From Caulifigura coniformis (GTDB lineage: Bacteria; Planctomycetota; Planctomycetia; Planctomycetales; Planctomycetaceae): a stretch of DNA of 64,000 bases. The notes under the pieces are model-generated. The model saw nothing but the letters and a program-made list of their open reading frames with translations, was not told the origin of the DNA and ran no database searches. Positions 28,148 through 35,506 of the stretch are shown one piece after another. The stretch lies in contig NZ_CP036271.1 of the NCBI RefSeq assembly GCF_007745175.1, positions 2,314,154 through 2,378,153 of the forward strand, written 5' to 3'. Within the stretch, counting starts at the first letter, position 1. Each line of letters begins with the position of its first letter. The position numbers were made by a program, and so were the translations under genes.

Positions 28148-28156
28148 TCGCATGCT

Positions 28157-28816
28157 TCAGTCTGCAACGCGGTATCGGCGGCCGCATACGCCACAGCACA
28201 GCTGAATGACTGGGGCACGAACGGCGGTCGCGTAAACGAATTCGCCACCGTCTCCACAGTTACAGCTTGCTTCAAGTTTGACCAGTGAACGCTTTGCCTT
28301 CGTCTTTGTTCGTCGCTGGAATCGGAGCGGGTACACGTCAACGGCCTTGGTTCTGATCAACTCCTTGATCCCGGCCTCCAGTTCCTTCCCCAGGCTGGTG
28401 TTGTACCAGCCGAACCCGGCCGATCGATCGCCCTTGAATGTGAGCCCTACACACTCAGCGGTCTGCCGGAACAGCTCGTTGTGGTAGCGGCCCTGTCGCG
28501 AAGTGTCTGCCCTCTTGGCAATCGCATTAGCGACATGAACTAGCTCGTGGGCTAGGACAGATGCCGCTGGAAGGACGCCGTGGCTGACCGCCCGTGGTGT
28601 GAGCACAAGTTCATCCAGCTTTACGGCACCCTGTCCCCACCGCTTCGGAGCATACCAGCCGAGTGTTTGTGTCGATCGCTTGGGCTCCATCACCAGGATG
28701 CGAGGAAGCGGGACAACCCAATGCTTTGGTCCAAAGTCAGTTAAGCTGAGCCGCTCGTCGAACTCCTTTTTCAGGTGACGAGCCAGCGCGGCGAGTGCAG
28801 AATCCAGAGGTTCCAT
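28157..28816 (-). CDS. SprT-like zinc metallopeptidase
   Basis: 219 residues. SVLAHELVHVANAIAKR holds HELVH, and RYHNELFRQTAECVGL supplies a downstream His region typical of SprT-like proteins. The C-terminus is a zinc ribbon with CNCGDGGEF and CCGVCGRRYR. SprT-like/Spartan proteases act on DNA-bound or DNA-crosslinked proteins, useful during plasmid transfer; activity here is inferred. The upstream region has a TTGACA-N6-TGTCAA palindrome. Confidence 0.75.
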   Translation of the reverse strand: MEPLDSALAALARHLKKEFDERLSLTDFGPKHWVVPLPRILVMEPKRSTQTLGWYAPKRWGQGAVKLDELVLTPRAVSHGVLPAASVLAHELVHVANAIAKRADTSRQGRYHNELFRQTAECVGLTFKGDRSAGFGWYNTSLGKELEAGIKELIRTKAVDVYPLRFQRRTKTKAKRSLVKLEASCNCGDGGEFVYATAVRAPVIQLCCGVCGRRYRVAD

Positions 28817-28832
28817 ACCCCGAGCCTAGAAT

Positions 28833-28850
28833 TTGACAATTAACTGTCAA
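28833..28850. promoter_or_regulatory. Perfect palindrome upstream of the SprT-like gene
   Basis: TTGACAATTAACTGTCAA is a 6-bp inverted repeat with a 6-bp spacer, 17 bp from the ATG at 28816. Each half equals a -35 consensus, so it could be an operator overlapping a promoter read toward the SprT-like gene. Confidence 0.45.
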
Positions 28851-28969
28851 CTCTCACTGGCTCTTGACGTTTGCCCCGGAGTCCTGCACAGGCGGAATCT
28901 ATCCGTCGGCGTCCCAGCCGTGTGGCCTGTGCTGGAATCGGACACGGACTTACTCACCCCTACTCTTTT

Positions 28970-28997
28970 GCGATAGATAAAGGAGGTTATTTATCGC
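28970..28997 (+). promoter_or_regulatory. Hairpin presenting AGGAGG upstream of the TA pair
   Basis: GCGATAGATAA and TTATTTATCGC pair over 10 of 11 positions with AGGAGG as the loop, 89 bp before the antitoxin start. No start codon follows at normal distance. It may be an operator or RNA structure controlling the toxin-antitoxin transcript. Confidence 0.4.
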
Positions 28998-29085
28998 TAA
29001 GGGAAAGGGCGCACTCCCACGAAACACGTTGCGCGAAGCTGCAGTCCGGTGTAGTCTCAAAGCATCACCTAGCCAAGGAGGGCTT

Positions 29086-29322
29086 ATGGAGAGAATCAAT
29101 GTCACGTGCCGTCTTCCCGCAGAAGACGTTGCGTTCCTGGATCAGATCGCCATCAACATGGAGCGAGACCGCAGCTATCTGATCAAGAAGGCGGTCGAAG
29201 AGTACATTGCCTCGCAACGCTGGCAACTCGAAGAGATCGACCGTGGGTTAGCCGAGATCGAAGCCGGCCAGCTCGCTAGCGACGATGAAGTCGAAGCCGC
29301 CTTCCGCGAGCTTGGTGCGTGA
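29086..29322 (+). CDS. CopG/RHH-type antitoxin
   Basis: 78 residues with AAGGAGG before ATG 29086. INVTCRLPAEDVAFLDQIAINMERDRSYLIKKAVEEYIA is a ribbon-helix-helix domain (strand ITVTCRL-like then two helices), followed by an acidic toxin-binding tail. It overlaps the toxin start by 4 bases (GTGA). Together they form a type II ParDE-like module that stabilises the element. Confidence 0.85.
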   Translation: MERINVTCRLPAEDVAFLDQIAINMERDRSYLIKKAVEEYIASQRWQLEEIDRGLAEIEAGQLASDDEVEAAFRELGA

Positions 29323-29609
29323 AGGTCATCTGGGCCTCAGGTGCAGTGCGGTCGCTGGTTGCGATACGCCACTACATTTCTGTTGACGATCCTGTCGCCG
29401 CCGGGCATGTCGCGGCCAAGATCAAGGCTGCGGTGAAAAACCTTGAGACCTTCCCGCATGCCGGCCGTCCTGGCGTACGGGAAAACACGCGCGAACTGGT
29501 CATCGGTGGCTTGCCTTATGTGGTCGTCTACCGCGTTGGCGATTCAGCGGTCTACATCGCCCGCGTGTTGCACACGAGCCGACATTGGCAGGAGGGCGCA
29601 TGGGAATGA
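29319..29609 (+). CDS. RelE/ParE-family toxin
   Basis: 96 residues starting at GTG 29319. The fold signature includes AVRSLVAIRHYISVDDP, NLETFPHAGRPG and ELVIGGLPYVVVYRV, then VYIARVLHTSRHW, characteristic of ParE/RelE toxins. ParE members poison gyrase and RelE members cut mRNA; the sequence leans to ParE but the target is not certain. Confidence 0.85.
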   Translation: MKVIWASGAVRSLVAIRHYISVDDPVAAGHVAAKIKAAVKNLETFPHAGRPGVRENTRELVIGGLPYVVVYRVGDSAVYIARVLHTSRHWQEGAWE

Positions 29610-29959
29610 GCGACACAGTCCGATGCTACACCGAGGTCCCCGGTGCGGAGCTGCTTGGAACCGGCGAGTTCCAGACCAAGGATTTCGGCTGCCGATTCGA
29701 CTATTTCACGATCGATAAGGAGGGCCGGCTGATCCACCACCAGCGGACCTTTGACGCTGAAGGAATGCCGCTTCCCCGAACGCCCGATCGCGACGTGATC
29801 GCACCTATCCACAGGGACGTCAGGCTCTACGGCCGTGATGCCGTGGGAAACCATCGCGACTACTGTGCCAGATTCACCGACGGCAGACCCCAGTGGGTAA
29901 AGCCTTGGGACGAACTGTCCGAGCTGCAACGCGAGTATTCGGTCATTGTCGAATCATGA
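29600..29959 (+). CDS. Hypothetical protein between toxin and recombinase
   Basis: 119 residues from ATG 29600, with GGAGGG 4 nt upstream; ATG 29606 is a close alternative. It overlaps the toxin end by 10 bp and the recombinase start by 4 bp (ATGA), so four genes from 29086 to 30927 form one coupled operon. GCRFDYFTIDKEGRL and RPQWVKPWDELSELQREY suggest a compact beta-rich protein. Similar small proteins follow TA pairs in planctomycetes; function unknown. Confidence 0.6.
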   Translation: MGMSDTVRCYTEVPGAELLGTGEFQTKDFGCRFDYFTIDKEGRLIHHQRTFDAEGMPLPRTPDRDVIAPIHRDVRLYGRDAVGNHRDYCARFTDGRPQWVKPWDELSELQREYSVIVES

Positions 29960-30927
29960 CCCAGCTCACCCCACAGTCACATCGCTTACCGGCATCGCTC
30001 GTACCTCCCATGCCACGGCTGATCATGGAGGCCGGCACCGCTGCTGAATTCGCCTGGGACGAGTTCTTCGCGGCCACCCTTCGAAATCCACATACCCGCG
30101 CGGCATACCGAAGAGCCGTCGTCCGCTTTCTCACATGGGCCGAGCAGTTTGATCTGCCGCTTGCCCGCCTTACCCCGGCTCTGGCCGGCCGCTTTATCAC
30201 TGAGTACCAGGGTTCCGCTCCCTCACGGAAGCTTGCTCTGGCGGCACTTCGATCGTTCTTTGACCTGCTTGTGGTCCGTCAGGCCGCCTTTTTGAATCCA
30301 TTCTCAAGCGTCCGGGGCGAAAGATTCTCGGTCATCGAAGGAAAGACGCCAGAGATTGGCAAGGACAACGCAAGAAGACTGCTCGCATCGATCACTGCGT
30401 CCCGGCCGGTCGGACTTCGTGACCGCGCAATCATCGGAGTGCTCGTCTACACGGCCGCACGTGCCGGGGCAGTCGCCTCTCTGCGGCTCCGCGATTTCGC
30501 CCACGACGGTACGCAGTATGGTTTCCGCTTCGCCGAGAAAGGCGGGAAGTCACGCTTCATCCCGTGCCGGGCCGATCTTCAGGCGATCATGCTCGACTAT
30601 CTCGCCACCATCGACACGGACGCGGAGAGCAAGGACGCTCCGCTCTTCCGCTCGGTGGCCGGACGAACGGGCCAGCTCACTGCGAAGCCAATCCGCGGCA
30701 TCGATGTCTACCGGCTGATGAAGCGGCGCCTGAAAGAGGCCGGACTTCCGACGAGCTATTCCCCTCACTCCTCCCGCGTAACGGTCATAACAGACCTCCT
30801 CGAACAGGGTGTGCCGCTCGAAGACGTCCAGGCGTTGGCCGGGCATTCGGATTCGAGGACGACCAAGCTCTACGATCGCCGCCAGAAGAAGATCACTCGC
30901 AACCTGGTCGAGCGGATTTCGATCTGA
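29956..30927 (+). CDS. XerC/D-like tyrosine recombinase
   Basis: 323 residues from ATG 29956. It has an N-terminal SAM-like core-binding domain (30-120) and a catalytic domain with Arg in YTAARAGAVASLRLRDF, PHSSRVTVITDLLEQG (His-x-x-Arg), LAGHSDSRTTKLYDRR (His, Tyr nucleophile). It belongs to the same subgroup as the recombinase at 57076 and not to the element integrase at 19516. It may resolve dimers of the plasmid form or move a small cargo block. Confidence 0.88.
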   Translation: MTQLTPQSHRLPASLVPPMPRLIMEAGTAAEFAWDEFFAATLRNPHTRAAYRRAVVRFLTWAEQFDLPLARLTPALAGRFITEYQGSAPSRKLALAALRSFFDLLVVRQAAFLNPFSSVRGERFSVIEGKTPEIGKDNARRLLASITASRPVGLRDRAIIGVLVYTAARAGAVASLRLRDFAHDGTQYGFRFAEKGGKSRFIPCRADLQAIMLDYLATIDTDAESKDAPLFRSVAGRTGQLTAKPIRGIDVYRLMKRRLKEAGLPTSYSPHSSRVTVITDLLEQGVPLEDVQALAGHSDSRTTKLYDRRQKKITRNLVERISI

Positions 30928-31002
30928 TCGAGATGAGTTCTAAGTCTCGCAAGCGGTAGGTCTAGTGACATTCGTTGCTTTGGCGACCTTGTCGGCGAGT
31001 TC

Positions 31003-31021
31003 CTGTCACTTTTCCTGTCAC
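31003..31021. repeat. CTGTCAC direct repeat downstream of the recombinase
   Basis: CTGTCAC occurs at 31003-31009 and 31015-31021 (12-bp spacing), with the inverse GTGACA at 30965 and GTGACAC near 31060. The same heptamer occurs twice upstream of the relaxase (39671, 39701). It could be a recombinase or regulator site; it may be chance. Confidence 0.3.
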
Positions 31022-31180
31022 AGAATCAAAGTCCTGCAAAGAACTATCTCGTAGATTTCGTGACACTTCGCGGCATCTGAATAGACGTTAGCCATTTCTA
31101 CGTCCGAGCCGTGCGAGGTGTGACCTGTTCGGATGGCGCCAGGAACCGCAATGCTCCGGACGAAGCTATCGGGATTGGCA

Positions 31181-31420
31181 TCAATCGCTGCCGTCTACAG
31201 CGGACAGCCGGCCGCCGCGGTTCCTGAACTGGGTTGGTCTCGCATTCCCTGCCGATTCAAAGCTCGCCGGCACCACCCGGCTCACCGGCTCGCGTGCCCG
31301 CAACGCGTGTTCAAAGTGCTGAAGCGCCCGCTGCTCGCCGAGATAGAGGCCTGCGAAAAAGCAGATCGCCGATCCCAGCGATCCCAGCAACGTGCCGATC
31401 AGGACTGCGTGTTTTCGCAT
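31181..31420 (-). CDS. Small single-pass membrane protein
   Basis: 79 residues from ATG 31420 (MRKHAVLIGTLLGSLGSAI), with a G-run 18 nt upstream. One membrane segment is followed by a short basic tail. A 10-bp tandem (TGTTTTCGCA twice) covers the start region. Position just downstream of the secreted 31460 gene suggests cotranscription. No family recognised. Confidence 0.4.
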   Translation of the reverse strand: MRKHAVLIGTLLGSLGSAICFFAGLYLGEQRALQHFEHALRAREPVSRVVPASFESAGNARPTQFRNRGGRLSAVDGSD

Positions 31421-31459
31421 GTTTTCGCATTCCCCCCCTGAAGACCGACTCACATCGCC

Positions 31460-32260
31460 TCACTGGCGGGTCAGGACCAGTGTGCCTTTCCACTGTTCCC
31501 CGTCCTGCATTCTCTGATCGACGTTCGCGATGATCCGGTTACCGCTTACCACGCCTTTGGCGGTAAACGCCGTCACCATCCCCTGTTGCCTGGAGGTCAT
31601 GGCAAACTCGATGGCAGCACCGTTGCGCGTCCCTTTCACGTCATAGGACGGGTGGACGCGAAGCCGTTTGTTGCTTTCGACATGGCCATCGAACGTCCCG
31701 CCCGCCCGGACCTCGTTGATGGCGAGTTCGTAGATGACCGAGCGTCCCTTGCGGTCGTACGTGCCGAGCCATCTGGATTCGTCAGGCAGATCGCATCCGC
31801 CGAGATACTTCGTCTCGTACTCCTCCTTGATGCGGACCGCCTCTTCGAGACGGTCCGGATCATTCGACCGGTTGGCGTACTTGACCAGGCTGTCGATCGC
31901 CTGCCCCACCGGGAGGAACTTCCGGTTCACCTTGAGCCGGTAGTCGAGTTCCATCACCGCATATTCGTCCGACTCGGGAAACGACTGGAAAGCCTCAAAA
32001 TCCGCCTTCGCCTTCTCAAGCTCCAGCTTCTGGTCGACGACGGATGCGGCCGACGCCCGTCCCCGTCCCGCTTGGACGATCGCGCGGTCGAAATCCGCGA
32101 GCACCTGCCTGTCGATCGTCTTGCGGTTCTCCTCGAACTGGCCCAGCCGCTCCTGCAGAGTCTTCTGAAGGGCCTGCCATTGCGGCTCCGCCGCTCTGCC
32201 GACGTTGCACGTCACGGCAGCAAGACAAGCCCACGCGACCGCGGTCCGGCAATTGTGCAT
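31460..32260 (-). CDS. Secreted protein of unknown function
   Basis: 266 residues from ATG 32260 (GAGGA upstream). A signal peptide (AVAWACLAAVTCNVGRA) is followed by a helical region (about 25-150) and a C-terminal beta domain (about 165-266: WLGTYDRKGRSVIYEL ... WKGTLVLTRQ) that resembles small planctomycete extracellular beta-sandwich domains. Likely cargo of the element. Confidence 0.6.
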   Translation of the reverse strand: MHNCRTAVAWACLAAVTCNVGRAAEPQWQALQKTLQERLGQFEENRKTIDRQVLADFDRAIVQAGRGRASAASVVDQKLELEKAKADFEAFQSFPESDEYAVMELDYRLKVNRKFLPVGQAIDSLVKYANRSNDPDRLEEAVRIKEEYETKYLGGCDLPDESRWLGTYDRKGRSVIYELAINEVRAGGTFDGHVESNKRLRVHPSYDVKGTRNGAAIEFAMTSRQQGMVTAFTAKGVVSGNRIIANVDQRMQDGEQWKGTLVLTRQ

Positions 32261-32402
32261 GGCATCCTCAGCTGGAGGGGGATCGTGGCCGGCGGCCGGT
32301 GCAAGCGCCCTCACTCGCACACCTCGACCGGGCTGGCCGCTCGTCTGCCATAGTCTGCCCGCGGCAGACATTGTCGTCAAGCGCCGGACCTAGATTGTCG
32401 GA

Positions 32403-32621
32403 ATGACTGCGTCCGCCAACGAAGACCTGACCGACCGGATTACGATCCGCTGTACCGCATCCCAGAGGGAGCTTTGGGAGAAGGCCAGTGCATCTGGCCG
32501 TAGACGGCTCGCCGACTGGATCCGGCTGAGCCTCGATGATGTCGCGAACGAACAGGTCGGGACCGCCGGTCTGTCAGCGGGCCGGGCGGAAGAGAAGCCG
32601 CCGCGCCGGTCGCGGGGATGA
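32403..32621 (+). CDS. Small RHH-like DNA-binding protein
   Basis: 72 residues. DRITIRCTASQRELWEKASASGRRRLADWIRLSLDDVA has strand-helix-helix layout as in CopG-like or mobilisation accessory proteins; the C-terminal tail is basic. It is divergent from the secreted gene at 31460. Candidate regulator or relaxosome accessory; no toxin gene follows. Confidence 0.5.
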   Translation: MTASANEDLTDRITIRCTASQRELWEKASASGRRRLADWIRLSLDDVANEQVGTAGLSAGRAEEKPPRRSRG

Positions 32622-32632
32622 TGCCATCGGCC

Positions 32633-33496
32633 TCAGAAATCCATCAGGAAAACCGGCGTACAGATGCGCGTGTCGCGCACCTCAAGATTATAGGCCCACG
32701 ACGTGGCATCGGCCGCGAGGCAGGTCGCCTCGGGTGTGATCCAGCAGCCCCCTCCGCCCTGAGCCGTATTGCTGTTGGGCACGATGACACGTCCGGCATG
32801 TGGGGCGCCGTCGTCCACCTTTCCATCGATGCTCTGCATCATTCCCACCGTCAGGACGTCCAGTCCCCAGATCCCGTGACCGGTACAGGGATTGATCGAC
32901 GTCAGCGCCAGCACGTTCTGTGCGTGCCAGGAGGCCGCCGATACCGGATAGGCCAGGCTCGCCGGTCCCAGGTGAATGAAGCCCCACCACGCGCCGGTGA
33001 TTCCCTCGGGGCGAGGCGCTGCCAGGTCGGTCCCCCCGGCGATGTTCATGAAGTAGTCATCGGCAAAGAAGCTGTTGTAGCCGCTGAACGTCCCCGGAAT
33101 CAGACCCGCATTGGCCAGGTGCTGCCAGGCGGCCCCCGACTCCTGGAACGCGTAGTGGGGCGCAGGACTGGACGGTGAGATCCGTCCGTCGCCATTGCCG
33201 TCATATGTCCCGGTCTGGACAGGGCTCGTTGCCGACACCGACCCGGCGGTGGGCGATCCGGATCCCCAGATCTCCGTCGCATTCGTGATGTCGCCGGGCA
33301 GGGCGCTGTATTTCAGCTGGAACGCGCGTACGACGGTGCGCATCGCTTCCGGGTAAGAACTGATCTTCCTCGCCTCGGCATTCTCGATCAGGGCCCGCCC
33401 GGCAAGTACACCGGCGGCCAGAAGGGCGATGAGCACGAGCGCGACGGAAAGTTCGATGAGCGTGAATCCGTCAGGCGTGCGAGTCCGGTTCTCCAT
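32633..33496 (-). CDS. Prepilin/pseudopilin-like protein 1
   Basis: 287 residues with a class III prepilin signal: PDGFTLIELSVALVLIALLAAG, cleaved between Gly and Phe, then a hydrophobic helix. A long globular C-terminal domain follows. It shares LKYSALPGD and a DGNGDG-like loop with the second pilin-like protein at 35507. Such proteins build type II/IV-pilus-type filaments; no pilus assembly genes lie nearby. It might be a surface adhesin or mating stabiliser. Confidence 0.75.
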   Translation of the reverse strand: MENRTRTPDGFTLIELSVALVLIALLAAGVLAGRALIENAEARKISSYPEAMRTVVRAFQLKYSALPGDITNATEIWGSGSPTAGSVSATSPVQTGTYDGNGDGRISPSSPAPHYAFQESGAAWQHLANAGLIPGTFSGYNSFFADDYFMNIAGGTDLAAPRPEGITGAWWGFIHLGPASLAYPVSAASWHAQNVLALTSINPCTGHGIWGLDVLTVGMMQSIDGKVDDGAPHAGRVIVPNSNTAQGGGGCWITPEATCLAADATSWAYNLEVRDTRICTPVFLMDF

Positions 33497-33908
33497 CGCC
33501 GCACTCTAGCCCAGAGCTGTTAAACAACCCTTAACGTCTGGCACCGCGGCGAAGCCGACCGCGTGATCCCAGGCTCCGCTTCGCTGCGGTTCTCAAGAAC
33601 CCTTGAGGAACGGCAAGCCCCTTTTCTCCCGCTGGTGCGGACGGCCTTCGGCCTGGCATCGACGCCTGTCGGCGCTCTTGGTTCTTTTGGGGGCACATCC
33701 CCCGGTCCGTCAAGGCTCGGGGCCACGCGAGCGCTTCGGCTGCCTCCCGCTCTTCCTGCGCTTCGCTCCGTGCAGAGCGGTGCCCTCCACCGCGCTCGGC
33801 CTTGACTGACCGTCCCCTGGCTTTGGGCCTTTTGCCTTCCGTCCGCCCAAAAGCCTGACGGGCTTTTTGCAAACGGAAACCAAGGTTCATTTTCAACGGG
33901 AGGCATTC
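33497..33908. promoter_or_regulatory. Structured non-coding leading-region segment upstream of ardC
   Basis: 412 bp without a credible gene. It holds ordered hairpins: GGGGG-CACAT-CCCCC (33689-33703), a long-range 13/14 inverted repeat (33703-33716 with 33799-33812), and AAAAGCC-TGACG-GGCTTTT (33849-33867). Similar GC-rich segments precede antirestriction genes on plasmids. A single-strand (Frpo-type) promoter is a possible role. Confidence 0.4.
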
Positions 33909-34811
33909 ATGGAAACGGCAACCACCACACGCGAAGACATCTACACCCGCATCACCAACCAGATCATCGAGAAGCTGGAAGCGGGCACGCGGCCCTGGTT
34001 CCAGCCTTGGCAGGTGAAACATACCGCCGGGAGCGTCACGCGACCCTTGCGGCACAATGGCGAGCGCTACCAGGGAGTCAACGTCCTGTCACTGTGGATG
34101 TCGGCGGAGTTGAACGGCTACACGTCGCCATTCTGGCTGACGTTCCAGCAGGCACGGGAGCTGAAAGCACACGTCAAGAAAGGCGAGAAAGGTTCACCGG
34201 TCGTCTATACCAGCACGTTCAAGAAGAAGGACAAGGACGACGCCGGCGAAGAGATCGAGGAGGAGATCCCGTTCCTGAAGCAATACACCGTGTTCAACGC
34301 CGACCAGATCGAAGGCCTGCCCGCTCATTTCACGGCGACGATTCCGCAGGCGGCGACGACGCATGAACGAATCGAGCACGCTGAAGCGTTCTTCGCGAAC
34401 ACCGGAGCCGATATTCGCTATGGCGGCAACCGGGCGTTCTACACGATCGACGAGGACTATATCCGCCTGCCCCACTTCGAGGCCTTCCGCGACGCGGAAT
34501 CGCATGCGGCGACGCTCGCCCATGAGCTGACGCACTGGACGCGGCATGCGTCGCGGCTGAACCGTGACTTGGGCCGGAAACGCTTTGGCGATGCCGGCTA
34601 CGCAGCCGAGGAGCTGGTCGCCGAGCTGGGATCGGCCTTCCTGTCGGCCGATCTGGGAATCACCCCGGAAGTGCGGGAGGACCACGCCAGCTATCTGGAA
34701 TGCTGGCTCAAGGTGCTGAAGGACGACAAGCGGGCGATCTTCACGGCAGCATCACTGGCAACGAAGGCGGTTGAGTACCTGCACGGCCTGCAGACGCGGC
34801 CGGCCGGTTGA
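33909..34811 (+). CDS. ardC: ArdC-family antirestriction protein
   Basis: 300 residues from ATG 33909 (GGGAGG upstream). The ArdC N-domain, a single-strand DNA-binding module, covers about 1-130 (PWFQPWQVKHTAGSVTRP; GVNVLSLWMSAELNGY; VKKGEKGSPVVY). The C-domain is an HExxH metallopeptidase: TLAHELTHWTRHASRLNRD. ArdC protects incoming plasmid DNA from restriction during transfer. The length is normal for the family. It ends at a strong hairpin facing the convergent mazF-like gene. Confidence 0.9.
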   Translation: METATTTREDIYTRITNQIIEKLEAGTRPWFQPWQVKHTAGSVTRPLRHNGERYQGVNVLSLWMSAELNGYTSPFWLTFQQARELKAHVKKGEKGSPVVYTSTFKKKDKDDAGEEIEEEIPFLKQYTVFNADQIEGLPAHFTATIPQAATTHERIEHAEAFFANTGADIRYGGNRAFYTIDEDYIRLPHFEAFRDAESHAATLAHELTHWTRHASRLNRDLGRKRFGDAGYAAEELVAELGSAFLSADLGITPEVREDHASYLECWLKVLKDDKRAIFTAASLATKAVEYLHGLQTRPAG

Positions 34812-34822
34812 CGCGAGTCCCG

Positions 34823-34850
34823 CTGCCCGCTGACGAACGTCAGCGGGCAG
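34823..34850. terminator. Bidirectional hairpin between ardC and mazF-like gene
   Basis: CTGCCCGCTGACG and CGTCAGCGGGCAG form a perfect 13-bp stem with an AA loop, placed between two convergent genes. The U-run is lacking on both sides. Confidence 0.65.
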
Positions 34851-34861
34851 TCCGCTTCCGA

Positions 34862-35188
34862 TCACAGCACCAGCGCCAGCTGAATCCGCAGGGAATTCTC
34901 GATCGCCCGCAATTCGCTCCTGCTCAACGTGCCAAGCCTGCCGGTCAATCGCTGTTTGCTCACCGTCATCAACTGGTCGGCCATGGCGCGGCCGGGCCTG
35001 CCGCCCACCGTAATCGCGGCATCACAGGGATAGAACTTCGCAACATTGCTCGTGACCGGCACGACCTGCAGGCGGTTGGCGAAGCGGTTTGCCGAATCGT
35101 TGCTGACGATTACCGCCGGCCGCGTCTTCTGGATCTCGCCGCCGATCGTCGGCCCGAAATCAACCCACCAGACCTCACCACGCAACAT
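34862..35188 (-). CDS. MazF/PemK-type toxin endoribonuclease
   Basis: 108 residues from ATG 35188 (MLRGEVWWVDFGPTIGG). MazF features are GEVWWVDFGP, KTRPAVIVSND (Arg and Ser/Asp region), LQVVPVTSN and ADQLMTVSKQRL. It cleaves RNA at specific sites when freed from its antitoxin. It overlaps the antitoxin gene by 14 bp. This is the second TA module of the element. Confidence 0.88.
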   Translation of the reverse strand: MLRGEVWWVDFGPTIGGEIQKTRPAVIVSNDSANRFANRLQVVPVTSNVAKFYPCDAAITVGGRPGRAMADQLMTVSKQRLTGRLGTLSRSELRAIENSLRIQLALVL

Positions 35189-35402
35189 GCGGATCCGCAA
35201 CGAGGCCTTCCGTCCATTCCGCGGCGTCGGCCTCACGCCCGGCGTCCATCGCCATTTCGGCGTAGACGGAGTCGAGGTGACCGGGAACGACCAGTGGGCG
35301 GGCGAGGCTTTCGAGGAATGAGCTGATCCGGCCGCGGCCCACCGTGGCGAGCAGGCCGTCATAGACCGCCGCGTCGATCGAGATAGTCAGCTTGCGATTC
35401 AT
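35175..35402 (-). CDS. Antitoxin partner of the MazF/PemK-like toxin
   Basis: 75 residues from ATG 35402 (GGAGGGCG upstream). MNRKLTISIDAAVYDGLLATVGRGRISSFLESLARPLV is an RHH-type DNA-binding start, followed by an acidic helix (YAEMAMDAGREADAAEW) that should bind the toxin. It precedes and overlaps the toxin gene, the usual order. Confidence 0.82.
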   Translation of the reverse strand: MNRKLTISIDAAVYDGLLATVGRGRISSFLESLARPLVVPGHLDSVYAEMAMDAGREADAAEWTEGLVADPHVAW

Positions 35403-35506
35403 TCGCCCTCCATACGTCCATTCATACGTATAGAGTGCCACAATGGGGGCTGAAGCGCAAGCGGAATCACACGAAACCGCAGCGGAAGGTACCGACGCCA
35501 TCCACC

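Noticed and set aside
33520-33906. 128-codon leftward frame upstream of ardC
   Set aside because: Arg/Ala/Pro-rich translation of a hairpin-rich GC segment; no domain, and the region looks like conserved non-coding plasmid DNA.
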